Shown here: piece by piece, positions 9,182-17,212 of the stretch
Position numbering within the stretch: the first letter of the stretch is position 1
Layout: each line of letters opens with the position of its first letter
Assembly (NCBI GenBank): GCA_963665555.2
Contig: OY762308.1
Location: 3,224,001 to 3,288,000 of the forward strand
Direction: 5' to 3'
DNA: 64,000 nt
Source of the DNA: CAXXXW01 sp963665555
Lineage (GTDB): Bacteria; Pseudomonadota; Alphaproteobacteria; Thalassobaculales; Thalassobaculaceae
Made by a program: the position numbers and the translations under genes
Notes under the pieces: model-generated
What the model was told of the DNA's origin: nothing
The model's input: the letters and a program-made list of their open reading frames with translations, nothing else
Database searches by the model: none

Positions 9182-10102
9182 ATGACGTTGCGCGCCCTTG
9201 TCCTGGGGGCGGCCGCCGGCGGCGGCCTGCCGCAGTGGAATTGCGGCGCGCCCAACAGCCGGTCGTTCTGGCTGGCGGACGGCGCGCTGGCGCCGGCGAC
9301 GCAATCGTCGCTGGCCGTAAGCGTGGACGGGGAGCGCTGGGCGCTCCTCAATGCGTCTCCGGACCTGCGCGCGCAGATCATGGCGCGCCCGCAGCTCCAG
9401 CCGCGCGACCCGGAAACCCACGGGCTGCGCAACAGCCCCATCGCCTCCGTGCTGCTGACCAATGGCGACATCGACCATATCGCCGGGCTGCTCACCCTGC
9501 GCGAGGGGCACGAATTCGACCTGTTCGCCACCGCCGCGATCGCCGATGTGCTGAACGCCAACCCGATTTTCGAGGCGCTGGACCGCGGCCGGGTCGCCCG
9601 CGCGACCGTCGCGTTCGACCGGCCCTTCGACCTGCTGCCGGGCCTTTCGGCGGAACTCTTCGCCGTGCCCGGCAAGGTGCCGCTGTTCATGGAGGAATCG
9701 GACGATCCGCAAACCGACATGCTGGGCGAGCAAACGGCGGGCGTCCTGCTGCGGGCGGGCGGCAAGGCGGTCCACTACATCCCCGGCTGCGCGGCCATGA
9801 CGCCGGAACTCGCGGACCGGCTGCGCGGGGCGGAGGTCGTGCTGTTCGACGGCACCGTCTACCACGACGACGAGATGGTCCGGGCCGGCGTCGGTCGCAA
9901 GACCGGGCGGCGCATGGGCCACATGGCGATGGCCGGGCCGCGAGGCTCGCTCGCCGCCTTCGCGGAGCTCGGCGTGGGGCGGAAGGTTTACGTCCACATC
10001 AACAACACCAACCCGGTCTGGCGCGGGACGGGCGCGGAGCGCCGCGCGGTCGAGGCGGCGGGCTGGGAAATCGCCCATGACGGCATGGAGGTCGTTCCGT
10101 GA
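9182..10102 (+). CDS. pqqB: PQQ biosynthesis protein PqqB
   Basis: A 306-residue metallo-beta-lactamase-fold protein, normal length for PqqB, thought to hydroxylate the cross-linked Glu-Tyr intermediate. Conserved sequences are LGAAAGGGLPQWNC at the start, LLNASPDLRAQI near residue 55, SVLLTNGDIDHIAGLL with the metal-site D/H residues near residue 100, and VHINNTNP near the C-terminus. It starts at ATG 9182 after a short leader. Its stop overlaps the GTG of pqqC (GTGA). Confidence 0.95.
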   Translation: MTLRALVLGAAAGGGLPQWNCGAPNSRSFWLADGALAPATQSSLAVSVDGERWALLNASPDLRAQIMARPQLQPRDPETHGLRNSPIASVLLTNGDIDHIAGLLTLREGHEFDLFATAAIADVLNANPIFEALDRGRVARATVAFDRPFDLLPGLSAELFAVPGKVPLFMEESDDPQTDMLGEQTAGVLLRAGGKAVHYIPGCAAMTPELADRLRGAEVVLFDGTVYHDDEMVRAGVGRKTGRRMGHMAMAGPRGSLAAFAELGVGRKVYVHINNTNPVWRGTGAERRAVEAAGWEIAHDGMEVVP

Positions 10103-10881
10103 CGGAAACCGGAACCGGGGCCGGGGAGGGCGGCGTCCTCGATCCGGCCGGGCTGGAGGCGGCGCTCCGGCGAATCGGCGCGGAGCGCTACCACAACCTG
10201 CACCCCTTCCACCGGATGCTGCATTCCGGGGAGTGCACGATCGACCAGGTGCGGGCCTGGGCGCTCAACCGCTACTGCTACCAGCGAATCGTGCCGCTGA
10301 AGGACTCGGCGATCCTGGCGCGGATGGACGACACCGAACTGCGCCGCGAATGGCGCCGGCGGATCGTCGACCACGACGGCGAGGTGGGCGACGCGCCGGA
10401 GGGCGGCCTCAGGCGCTGGCTGGCGCTGACCGACGCGCTCGGCTTCGAGCGGGCGTACGTGGCCTCGATGCGCGGCGCGCTGCCGGCGGTGCGTTTCGCC
10501 TGCGACGCCTATCTCCATTTCGTGCGCGAGCGTTCGCTGCTGGAGGCGATTACGTCCAGCCTCACCGAACTGTTCGCGCCCACCATCATCGCCGAGCGCG
10601 TCGAGGGCATGATCTCGAACTACGACTTCGTGTCGCGGGACACGCTGCGCTACTTCCAGACCCGGTTGACGCAGGCGCCGAAGGATTCGGAATTCGCGCT
10701 CCAATACGCCAAGGACCACGCGACGACGGCGGCGGCGCAGCGGCTCGTGCTGGACTCGCTGCATTTCAAGTGCGGGATGCTGTGGGCGCAACTGGACGCG
10801 ATTCATCATGTCTATGTTAATGGCGCCCCCGCGCCGGGCGCCTGGCGGCCGGGCGAGGGGATGCGGGCCGGCGTGGCGTGA
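10099..10881 (+). CDS. pqqC: Pyrroloquinoline-quinone synthase PqqC
   Basis: A 260-residue all-helical oxidase of the TENA/THI-4 fold, slightly longer than average because of a Gly/Glu-rich N-terminus. PqqC carries out the last, eight-electron oxidation and ring closure giving PQQ. Conserved stretches are RYHNLHPFHRMLHSGE, ALNRYCYQRIVPLKDSAIL, IVDHDGE and YDFVSRDTLRYFQTRL. GTG start, overlapping pqqB by 4 bp and pqqD by 4 bp. Confidence 0.96.
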   Translation: MTETGTGAGEGGVLDPAGLEAALRRIGAERYHNLHPFHRMLHSGECTIDQVRAWALNRYCYQRIVPLKDSAILARMDDTELRREWRRRIVDHDGEVGDAPEGGLRRWLALTDALGFERAYVASMRGALPAVRFACDAYLHFVRERSLLEAITSSLTELFAPTIIAERVEGMISNYDFVSRDTLRYFQTRLTQAPKDSEFALQYAKDHATTAAAQRLVLDSLHFKCGMLWAQLDAIHHVYVNGAPAPGAWRPGEGMRAGVA

Positions 10882-11168
10882 CGGCGCCCCCGCCCATCGG
10901 CCCCGGCGCGGTCCCCTACCTGCCGCGCGGCGTGCGCCTGAAGCGGTGCGCGGTGCGCGACGCCTGGTTCCTGCTCGCGCCCGAACGGGCGATGAGGCTG
11001 GACGGGACGGGGGCGGCGGTCCTCGGCGCGCTGGACGGGGAGCGGAGCTTTTCCGCCATCGTCGCGGCGCTCGCGGCGAAGTACAATGCGCCGGAGGCGG
11101 TCATCGCGAAGGACGCCGGCGCGTTCCTCGCCGCGATGCGCGACCGCCGGATGGTGGAGGTCCGATGA
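10878..11168 (+). CDS. pqqD: PQQ biosynthesis peptide chaperone PqqD
   Basis: A 96-residue RiPP recognition element. PqqD binds PqqA and presents it to the radical SAM enzyme PqqE. Family features are the opening PYLPRGVRLKRCAVRDAWFL, LLAPERAMRLDGTGAAVL, and a C-terminal helix ending in FLAAMRDRRMVEVR. GTG start overlapping the pqqC stop; its own stop overlaps the pqqE ATG. Separate pqqD and pqqE genes are the commoner arrangement; some bacteria fuse them. Confidence 0.95.
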   Translation: MTAPPPIGPGAVPYLPRGVRLKRCAVRDAWFLLAPERAMRLDGTGAAVLGALDGERSFSAIVAALAAKYNAPEAVIAKDAGAFLAAMRDRRMVEVR

Positions 11169-12307
11169 ACGCGATCGCGGAAGTCGAGGAGGGGACGGCG
11201 CCGGTTCGCGCGCCGGCGGCCCGGGCGGTTCCGGAGCCCGATCCGCCGATGTCGATGCTGGCCGAACTGACGCATCGCTGCCCGCTCAAATGCCCGTACT
11301 GCTCGAACCCGACGGAGCTGGTCCGCCGGTCGGGGGAACTGTCCACGGCGGAATGGCTGGACGTGTTCCACCAGGCCGGCCGCATGGGCGTGCTGCATGT
11401 GCACCTGTCGGGCGGCGAGCCGGCGTCGCGCCGCGACCTGCCGGAACTGGTGGCCGGCGCGGCCGAAGCCGGGCTGTACAGCAACCTCATCACCTCCGGC
11501 GTCGGGCTGCGCGAGGCGACATTCGCGGAATGCGTCGAAAACGGGCTGGACCATGTGCAACTGTCGGTCCAGGGCGCCGACGCGGCGACGGCCGACCGGA
11601 TCGGCGGCTATCGCGGCGGCTTCGCGCGCAAGATGGAGGTCGCCGGCTGGATCACCGGGCGGGGGCTGCCGCTCACCGTCAACGCGGTGATGCACCGCCA
11701 GAACCTCGACCGGCTGGAGGAGACGATCGAACTCGCGCGCCGCCTCGGCGCGCGGCGGCTGGAGGTGGCGCACACGCAGTACCACGGCTGGGCGCTGACC
11801 AACCGCGCGGCGCTGATGCCGCGGCCGGAGCAGGTGGACAAGGCGCGCGAGACGGTCGAGGCGGCGCGGGAGTCGCTTACCGGCGTCATGGCGATCGACT
11901 ACGTCCCGCCGGACCACTACGCGCGCTTCCCCAAGGCGTGCATGGGCGGCTGGGGCCGGATGGGGCTGAACGTCTCGCCCGAGGGCAAGGTGCTGCCCTG
12001 CCACGCGGCCGAAAGCATCCCGACGCTGACCTTCGAGACGGTGCGCGACCGGCCGCTGGCCGACATCTGGCGCGACGGGCCGGCGTTCGCGGCCTATCGC
12101 GGGACGGACTGGATGCCGCCGCTCTGCCGGGGCTGCGAGCGCCGGGAGATCGACTGGGGCGGCTGCCGCTGCCAGGCGATGGCGGTCCTCGGCGACGCGG
12201 GGGAGACCGACCCGGTGTGCTCGCGCTCGCCCCACCACGCGCGCCTGCGCGAACGCGCGGAGATCGACGGGACCTCCACGCGGGACGATTTCGTCTATCG
12301 CGGCTGA
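11165..12307 (+). CDS. pqqE: PqqA peptide cyclase PqqE (radical SAM/SPASM)
   Basis: A 380-residue radical SAM enzyme that forms the Glu-Tyr carbon-carbon bond in PqqA. The cluster-binding CxxxCxxC is CPLKCPYC (C39, C43, C46). HVHLSGGEPASRRDLPEL is the GGE segment for SAM binding. The C-terminal SPASM domain carries multiple cysteines (LPCHAAES, LCRGCERREIDWGGCRCQ, DPVC) for auxiliary clusters. About 30 extra N-terminal residues precede the core. It is the last gene of the operon; 209 bp follow before the quinoprotein gene. Confidence 0.96.
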   Translation: MNAIAEVEEGTAPVRAPAARAVPEPDPPMSMLAELTHRCPLKCPYCSNPTELVRRSGELSTAEWLDVFHQAGRMGVLHVHLSGGEPASRRDLPELVAGAAEAGLYSNLITSGVGLREATFAECVENGLDHVQLSVQGADAATADRIGGYRGGFARKMEVAGWITGRGLPLTVNAVMHRQNLDRLEETIELARRLGARRLEVAHTQYHGWALTNRAALMPRPEQVDKARETVEAARESLTGVMAIDYVPPDHYARFPKACMGGWGRMGLNVSPEGKVLPCHAAESIPTLTFETVRDRPLADIWRDGPAFAAYRGTDWMPPLCRGCERREIDWGGCRCQAMAVLGDAGETDPVCSRSPHHARLRERAEIDGTSTRDDFVYRG

Positions 12308-12376
12308 CCCGGCGCGCCGTGCCGAATGCGCGAATGAGACTCGTTCGCAAAGACGACGAGATTGCGCGGTTGCGTC

Positions 12377-12405
12377 TTGACACGCCCCGCGCCGGGGCCT
12401 AGCGT
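12377..12405 (+). promoter_or_regulatory. Promoter of the PQQ dehydrogenase gene
   Basis: TTGACA (12377-12382), 17-bp spacer, TAGCGT (12400-12405). The -35 is a perfect consensus. The leader to the ATG at 12517 would be about 105 bases. The 12308-12376 stretch shows nothing else I can name. Confidence 0.6.
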
Positions 12406-12516
12406 CCGCGCCTGCTCCGTACCCGCCGGGAATCCGGCGCGCGCGGAGTTGCGTGCGTTTCGCCTCGAAGGCGCGGTCCGGAGTGGGCCGCGAAAACGAA
12501 ACTGGGAGGGAACTCG

Positions 12517-14328
12517 ATGAGACGATTGGAGCACCGATCCCCGTCCCGCCTCGCGCCGATGCTGGGCGCCGCCGCGGCCTTCGCCGCCGCGGTCGGCCTC
12601 GCGGGCGCGGGCGCGGAGGCGGGTTCGTCGGCGGCGGCGATCAAGAACTGCGCGCCGGAGAACTGGTGCCACTACCATCGCACCGTCGATCGCGGCTGGC
12701 GGCACAGCCCGCTGAGCCAGATCACCACGGACAACGTGCGGGACCTGAAGGTCGCGTGGATCTTCCTGCCCGGCGAGCCGCGCATGGGCCTGCAGTCCAC
12801 CCCGCTGGTGATCGACGGGACGATGTACGTGTCCACCACCCCGTCCACGGTCTGGGCGCTCGACGCCGCGACCGGCGAGCGGAAATGGGCCTATGTGCCC
12901 GAGATGGACGAGGGGGTGGTCTCGCGCTCCTTCTTCGCCCACACCCGCGGCCTGACCGTCGGCGACGGCCGGGTCTACATGGGCACGGCCGACGGCCGCA
13001 TCGTCGCCCTCGACGAGAACGACGGCAGCGTGATGTGGGACGTGCAGCTGGTCGACTCCCAGAAGGACACGGCGGGCTTCAGCGGCGCCGGCACCTTCGT
13101 GAGTTCGGACCTGCTGGTTTACGGCCAGAACGGCGGCGAGTATCCGGTGGAAGGCCGCATCTTCGGCCTCGACCCGGCGACCGGCGAGACCAAGTGGATC
13201 TTCTACACCACGGGCCGCGGCGACGAGAAGGCGCTCGCGACCTGGGGCGGGGACTCGTGGAAGTACGGCGGCGGCGGCTCCTGGCAGCCGGGCACCGTGG
13301 ACTACGAGAACAACCAGATCCTCATCGGCACCGGCAATCCGAACCCGGACTACGACTTCTGCGGCGACGAATGCATGGACGCCGGCTCCAACGCGCACCG
13401 GCCGGGGACCAACCTCTACACCTCCTCGACCATCGCGCTCGACCTCGACACCGGCAAGCTGAACTGGTATTTCCAGGAGGCGCCGAGCGATCCCTACGAC
13501 TACGACTCGGCCGTCGGCGAATACATCATCTTCGAGGACGACGAGGGCCGCCGCCTGGTGCTGCATCCGGGCAAGAACGGCTTCAACCACGTCCACGACG
13601 CCGCGACCGGCCAGCCGATCAACGTCTACCCCGACCAGAACTCCCAGAACTGGACCACCGGCTTCAACCTGGAGACCGGCCAGTGGGAGAACATGCTCTG
13701 GCCGAAGGCCGGCGAGAAGACGCTGGTCTGCCCGGCGATCGACGGCGGGCATAGCTGGAACCCGGGCTCCTACAGCCCCGACACCGGCCTGTTCTACCGT
13801 GTCGCCAACGAGTGGTGCATGTACCTGACGGTCGCGCCGGAGGGCGGTCTCGCCGCCGCCGGGTCCGACGCCGTCACCAGCGCCGGGTCCGAGACCCGGG
13901 TGACCGAGCCCTTCGCCCAGGCCTTCATGGCGGCGGAGTGGATCGGCGCCGACCCGCCGGGCGACAAGGCCCATGGCCGCCTGACCGCGCGCGAGCCGGT
14001 TTCCGGCGACATCGTCTGGGAGCGCCGCTACGACATCATCCCGCATTCCGGCCTGTTGACGACCGGCGGCGGGCTGCTGTTCAACGGCACGACCGACGGC
14101 TTCGTCGAGGCGCTCGACGCCGCCTCCGGCGAGATGCTGTGGCGCTTCAACGCCGGCTCCGGCCTTAACGGCGGGATCGTGTCCTACGGCGTGGAGGGCA
14201 CGCAGTACGTCGCCGCCGCCGTCGGCCACGGCTCCTATGTCGGCAACGCGCTGCGCGACGCCTACCACAAGGGCGAACTGGTGAACTACCAGTTCAGCGC
14301 CGCGATCGTCGCCTTCTCGCTCGACTGA
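12517..14328 (+). CDS. PQQ-dependent alcohol dehydrogenase (quinoprotein, lanthanide-type ligands)
   Basis: A 603-residue exported quinoprotein: signal peptide (about 1-35, ending AGAGAEA), then an eight-bladed propeller with repeated W-docking segments such as ALDAATGERKW and GLDPATGETKW. By alignment to methanol and ethanol dehydrogenases, the metal ligands are E208 (GGEYP), N274 (GTGNP) and catalytic D328. D328-Y-D330 carries the extra Asp that marks lanthanide-binding enzymes (XoxF, ExaF/PedH). Position-331-equivalent Arg appears as Lys (GKNG), as in ethanol dehydrogenases. The vicinal cysteine pair normally next to PQQ is absent (VVSRSFFAHTRG there instead). A cytochrome c gene follows. 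Substrate unproven. Confidence 0.9.
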   Translation: MRRLEHRSPSRLAPMLGAAAAFAAAVGLAGAGAEAGSSAAAIKNCAPENWCHYHRTVDRGWRHSPLSQITTDNVRDLKVAWIFLPGEPRMGLQSTPLVIDGTMYVSTTPSTVWALDAATGERKWAYVPEMDEGVVSRSFFAHTRGLTVGDGRVYMGTADGRIVALDENDGSVMWDVQLVDSQKDTAGFSGAGTFVSSDLLVYGQNGGEYPVEGRIFGLDPATGETKWIFYTTGRGDEKALATWGGDSWKYGGGGSWQPGTVDYENNQILIGTGNPNPDYDFCGDECMDAGSNAHRPGTNLYTSSTIALDLDTGKLNWYFQEAPSDPYDYDSAVGEYIIFEDDEGRRLVLHPGKNGFNHVHDAATGQPINVYPDQNSQNWTTGFNLETGQWENMLWPKAGEKTLVCPAIDGGHSWNPGSYSPDTGLFYRVANEWCMYLTVAPEGGLAAAGSDAVTSAGSETRVTEPFAQAFMAAEWIGADPPGDKAHGRLTAREPVSGDIVWERRYDIIPHSGLLTTGGGLLFNGTTDGFVEALDAASGEMLWRFNAGSGLNGGIVSYGVEGTQYVAAAVGHGSYVGNALRDAYHKGELVNYQFSAAIVAFSLD

Positions 14329-14346
14329 GCGAGGCGTTTTCCGGGA

Positions 14347-14376
14347 CGGGCGGGCGCGCTCCGGCGCGTCCGCCCG
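14347..14376 (+). terminator. Strong hairpin after the quinoprotein gene
   Basis: A 13-bp stem (14347-14359 with 14364-14376), with one G-T pair and a TCCG tetraloop closed by C-G, begins 18 bases after the dehydrogenase stop. The T run afterwards is short (CTTTAT at 14384-14389). It may be a partial terminator or an mRNA stabiliser, giving more dehydrogenase than downstream products. Confidence 0.6.
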
Positions 14377-14438
14377 GACCGGGCTTTATCCCTTCGATCC
14401 GCCGTTCGCGGCGGACAAGGCATTCGGAGCGAGGCATC

Positions 14439-14894
14439 GTGTTCCAATACGTTCGACCGGGGCCCGGGGCGGGCCGGGCGCGCCGCGCGCCCGGGCTTGC
14501 CGGGCGCCTGCTTCCCTCGGCCGCCGCCCTCCTGCTGGCCGCGGCCCTGTCGCTGGGCGCCGGGACGGCGCTGGCCGACGGGCACGAGGACTATCCCAAG
14601 GTCAACCCGCTGAGCGGCGACAAGGAGTCGATCGTCGCCGGGCGCGACCTCTACTGGAAATTCTGCGTGCAGTGCCACGGCTCCAAGGCCGACGGCGTGT
14701 CCACCCGCTGGGGCGGCTACGCCAAGGACCTGCGCAAATGGCGCTACGGCTATCCGATGTTCGTCGTCACGACGCTGAACGGCCGGCCGCAGAAGCGGAT
14801 GCCCCCCTGGGGCGGCTATCTCGACGAGGACCAGATCTCCCAGATCGCCGCCTTCCTCGAAACCCTGGCGCTGGAGGAAGCGCGATGGAAATGA
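14439..14894 (+). CDS. Exported c-type cytochrome, probable electron acceptor of the quinoprotein
   Basis: A 151-residue protein with a signal peptide (hydrophobic core about 26-41, ending TALA-DGHED) and one haem c site, CVQCHG near residue 72. A likely distal methionine is in RMPPWGGYL, as in class I cytochromes c. It would be soluble in the periplasm and take electrons from the PQQ enzyme encoded upstream. GTG start at 14439 after CGGAGCGAGG. It overlaps the next gene by 10 bp. Confidence 0.92.
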   Translation: MFQYVRPGPGAGRARRAPGLAGRLLPSAAALLLAAALSLGAGTALADGHEDYPKVNPLSGDKESIVAGRDLYWKFCVQCHGSKADGVSTRWGGYAKDLRKWRYGYPMFVVTTLNGRPQKRMPPWGGYLDEDQISQIAAFLETLALEEARWK

Positions 14895-15316
14895 CCCTCG
14901 GGAACGCGGCCCGCGGGGCCGCGCTGGCCGCGCTGCTGGCGCTCGCCCCGGCGTCGTCCGGGACGGCGGCGGCGAAGGAGGAGGGGCCGCTCACGCTGAA
15001 GGAGGGGTCCTGGGTCTGCGGCACGCTCGAACTCTACCGCAGGGCCCGCGACAACGACTGGGACGCGCCCCGCTTCTCCATGGCCAAGTTCCGCGCCGGA
15101 ACCCAGGAGAACGAGGCCTGCATCTTCATCGACGACGACCTGCTGGAGGACATGATGGCCCCCTTCGTGGTCGTCGGCGGGAAGGACGGCGGCGAGGTCA
15201 GGGTCTCCTTCATCGTCGAGTTCTACAAGCGCATCGAGATGTTGCACCGGCGGTTCAGCCGGATCACGATCACCGGCTGGACCGACGCGGCCAATGTGGA
15301 AACCCGCATCCCGTAG
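14885..15316 (+). CDS. Small exported protein of unknown function
   Basis: A 143-residue protein with a signal peptide (hydrophobic stretch about 10-24, GTAAAKEE after it). The mature part holds two cysteines (SWVCGTL and NEACIFI) that could form a disulphide, and a mixed alpha/beta tail with DLLEDMMAPFVVVGG and SFIVEFYKRIEML. GGAGG lies 7 bases before the chosen ATG at 14885; a second ATG at 14891 overlaps the cytochrome stop as ATGA. It is sandwiched between the cytochrome c and DUF1800 genes, so probably periplasmic and linked to the quinoprotein system. No recognised domain. Confidence 0.75.
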   Translation: MEMTLGNAARGAALAALLALAPASSGTAAAKEEGPLTLKEGSWVCGTLELYRRARDNDWDAPRFSMAKFRAGTQENEACIFIDDDLLEDMMAPFVVVGGKDGGEVRVSFIVEFYKRIEMLHRRFSRITITGWTDAANVETRIP

Positions 15317-17180
15317 CGGCCCCGCCGGGGCGCGGCGGCTCCCGGTCGCGCGCGCGGCGGCGCTCTGCATCGCGGCCGCGCTGGCCGCCGGCGTTCCGGG
15401 CGCGTCCCCGGCCGGCGCGCAAGCGGGCGCGGCCGCGCCGCCGTCCTGGACCGGCGACCTCTCGCCGGTTTCCGCCGCCGACTGGACGCCCGAACGCGCC
15501 GCGCACCTCGCCTCGCGGACCGGCTTCGGCGCCACGCCGGAGGACATCGCCCGCCTCGCCGCGCTGACGCCGGCCGAGGCGGTGCGCGCCCTGGTGCGCG
15601 GCGGCGCGCCGGGCGAGGCGGACGGGCTCGCGCCCTTCGACGCCTCCGGCGTGCACGATCCCGGCCTCGAACCCTTCCCGCCGAGCCGCCCGGCCACCAC
15701 CCGGCTGGCCAGGGAGAGGGGCGAGGCGCTCGGCGTCAAGGTCAAGCCTTCGGGCGACCGGCCGCTGCAGCCGGTCGTCAACCGCTTCTTCTACTGGCTG
15801 CGCGCCAGTTCGCTGGAGACCGACCGGCTCGCCTACTGGTGGGCGGGGCGGATGCTGAGCGGCGTCCACCCGCTGCGCGAGAAGATGGCGCTGTTCTGGC
15901 ACGGCCATTTCGCCGTCAGCGAGGCCAAGATCCGCGACTACCGCAAGCACGAGCACCTGCTCGGCGTGCTGCACCGCCACGGGCGCGGCGATTTCCGCGA
16001 ACTGCTGGTCGCCGCGGCGCGCAGCCCGGCCATGCTCTCCTTCCTCGACGCCGGCGTGAACGTGAAGGGCGCGCCCAACGAGAACTTCGCCCGCGAGATC
16101 ATGGAGCTTTTCACCATGGGCGTGGGCAATTACGGCGAGAACGACATCCGGGAGGCTGCGCGCGCCTTCACCGGCTGGAACTACCGCGACATGGACTTCG
16201 TGGTGGACGCCGCGCTGCACGACGACGGCGCGAAGACGGTGCTCGGCGAGACGGCCGCCTTCGACGGTGTGGGCGTGATCGACCTGATTCTGCGCCAGCC
16301 GGTCACGGCGGAGTTCGTCGCGGCGAAAATCCACCGCTACCTGGTCCGGGAAGAGGCCGCGCCGGCGTTGCGCGCCGAACTCGGCGCCGTGCTGCGCGAC
16401 AGCGGCTACGACATCGGCGCGCTGCTGGAGACGATCCTGCTGTCGCGGGACTTTTACGCCGCGCCCAGCGTCGCCACGCGCATCCGCGGCCCGGTGGAGA
16501 CGATGATCGCCACCTACCGCCTGCTCGGCCTGGAGCGCGTGCCGGGCGCGCCGGACTTCAACCTCGCCGCCGGCGAGCTGGGACAGCGCCTGTTCCGCCC
16601 GCCGACCGTCGCCGGATGGGCCGGCGGGCGCGCCTGGATCACGCCCGGCCTGCTGCTGGCGCGCGGCAATTTCGTCTACGATGTGCTGTTCCCCGACATC
16701 AACTTCATCCCGCGCGACCGCTACCCGCTCGACCCCCGCATCCGCGATGTGAGCGACCGGATCGCCGAGGGCGTGCCGATCGGCCCGGCCACGGTGCCGG
16801 AGATGGAGGGCGGCGCCCGGATGTCGATGTCCAACACGATGGCCGACCGGGACGAGGCGTTCAACACCCGCTACGGCAGCTACAAGGGCTGGCAGATGGC
16901 GATCCAGCGGGTGAAGCCGGTCCCGCGCCACACCGCGGCCGTGGACCTGTCGGCGCGGGTGCGCGCCGCCGGTCTGGCCACGGCGGGCGAGGCGGTCGAT
17001 TTCTTCCTCGCCCGGCTGCTGCGCGCGCCGGTGGACCGCGACTTCCGCGACGGGCTGGAGGCGCTGCTCGTCGCCGAACTCGGCACGGACGACCTCGCCG
17101 CCGCCGACAGCTACATGGAGGAGGCGCTGCGCCTGGTCGTCCACCTGGCGATGAGCACGCCGGCCTACCAACTCGGTTGA
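15294..17180 (+). CDS. DUF1800 family exported protein
   Basis: A 628-residue protein of the DUF1800 family (PF08811). Signal peptide about 1-42. Diagnostic stretches are HLASRTGFGATPEDI near the start, EKMALFWHGHFAV, NENFAREIMELFTMG, NDIREAARAFTGW, and FRPPTVAGWAGGRAWI. DUF1800 proteins are exported, usually encoded directly before a DUF1501 protein as here, and their biochemical role is unsettled. The start overlaps the upstream small exported gene by 23 bp. The link to a quinoprotein-cytochrome pair is the notable point. Confidence 0.9.
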   Translation: MWKPASRSGPAGARRLPVARAAALCIAAALAAGVPGASPAGAQAGAAAPPSWTGDLSPVSAADWTPERAAHLASRTGFGATPEDIARLAALTPAEAVRALVRGGAPGEADGLAPFDASGVHDPGLEPFPPSRPATTRLARERGEALGVKVKPSGDRPLQPVVNRFFYWLRASSLETDRLAYWWAGRMLSGVHPLREKMALFWHGHFAVSEAKIRDYRKHEHLLGVLHRHGRGDFRELLVAAARSPAMLSFLDAGVNVKGAPNENFAREIMELFTMGVGNYGENDIREAARAFTGWNYRDMDFVVDAALHDDGAKTVLGETAAFDGVGVIDLILRQPVTAEFVAAKIHRYLVREEAAPALRAELGAVLRDSGYDIGALLETILLSRDFYAAPSVATRIRGPVETMIATYRLLGLERVPGAPDFNLAAGELGQRLFRPPTVAGWAGGRAWITPGLLLARGNFVYDVLFPDINFIPRDRYPLDPRIRDVSDRIAEGVPIGPATVPEMEGGARMSMSNTMADRDEAFNTRYGSYKGWQMAIQRVKPVPRHTAAVDLSARVRAAGLATAGEAVDFFLARLLRAPVDRDFRDGLEALLVAELGTDDLAAADSYMEEALRLVVHLAMSTPAYQLG

Positions 17181-17212
17181 CGGTCGCCGCCCGGCGGCCA
17201 GGGGAGGCAGTC

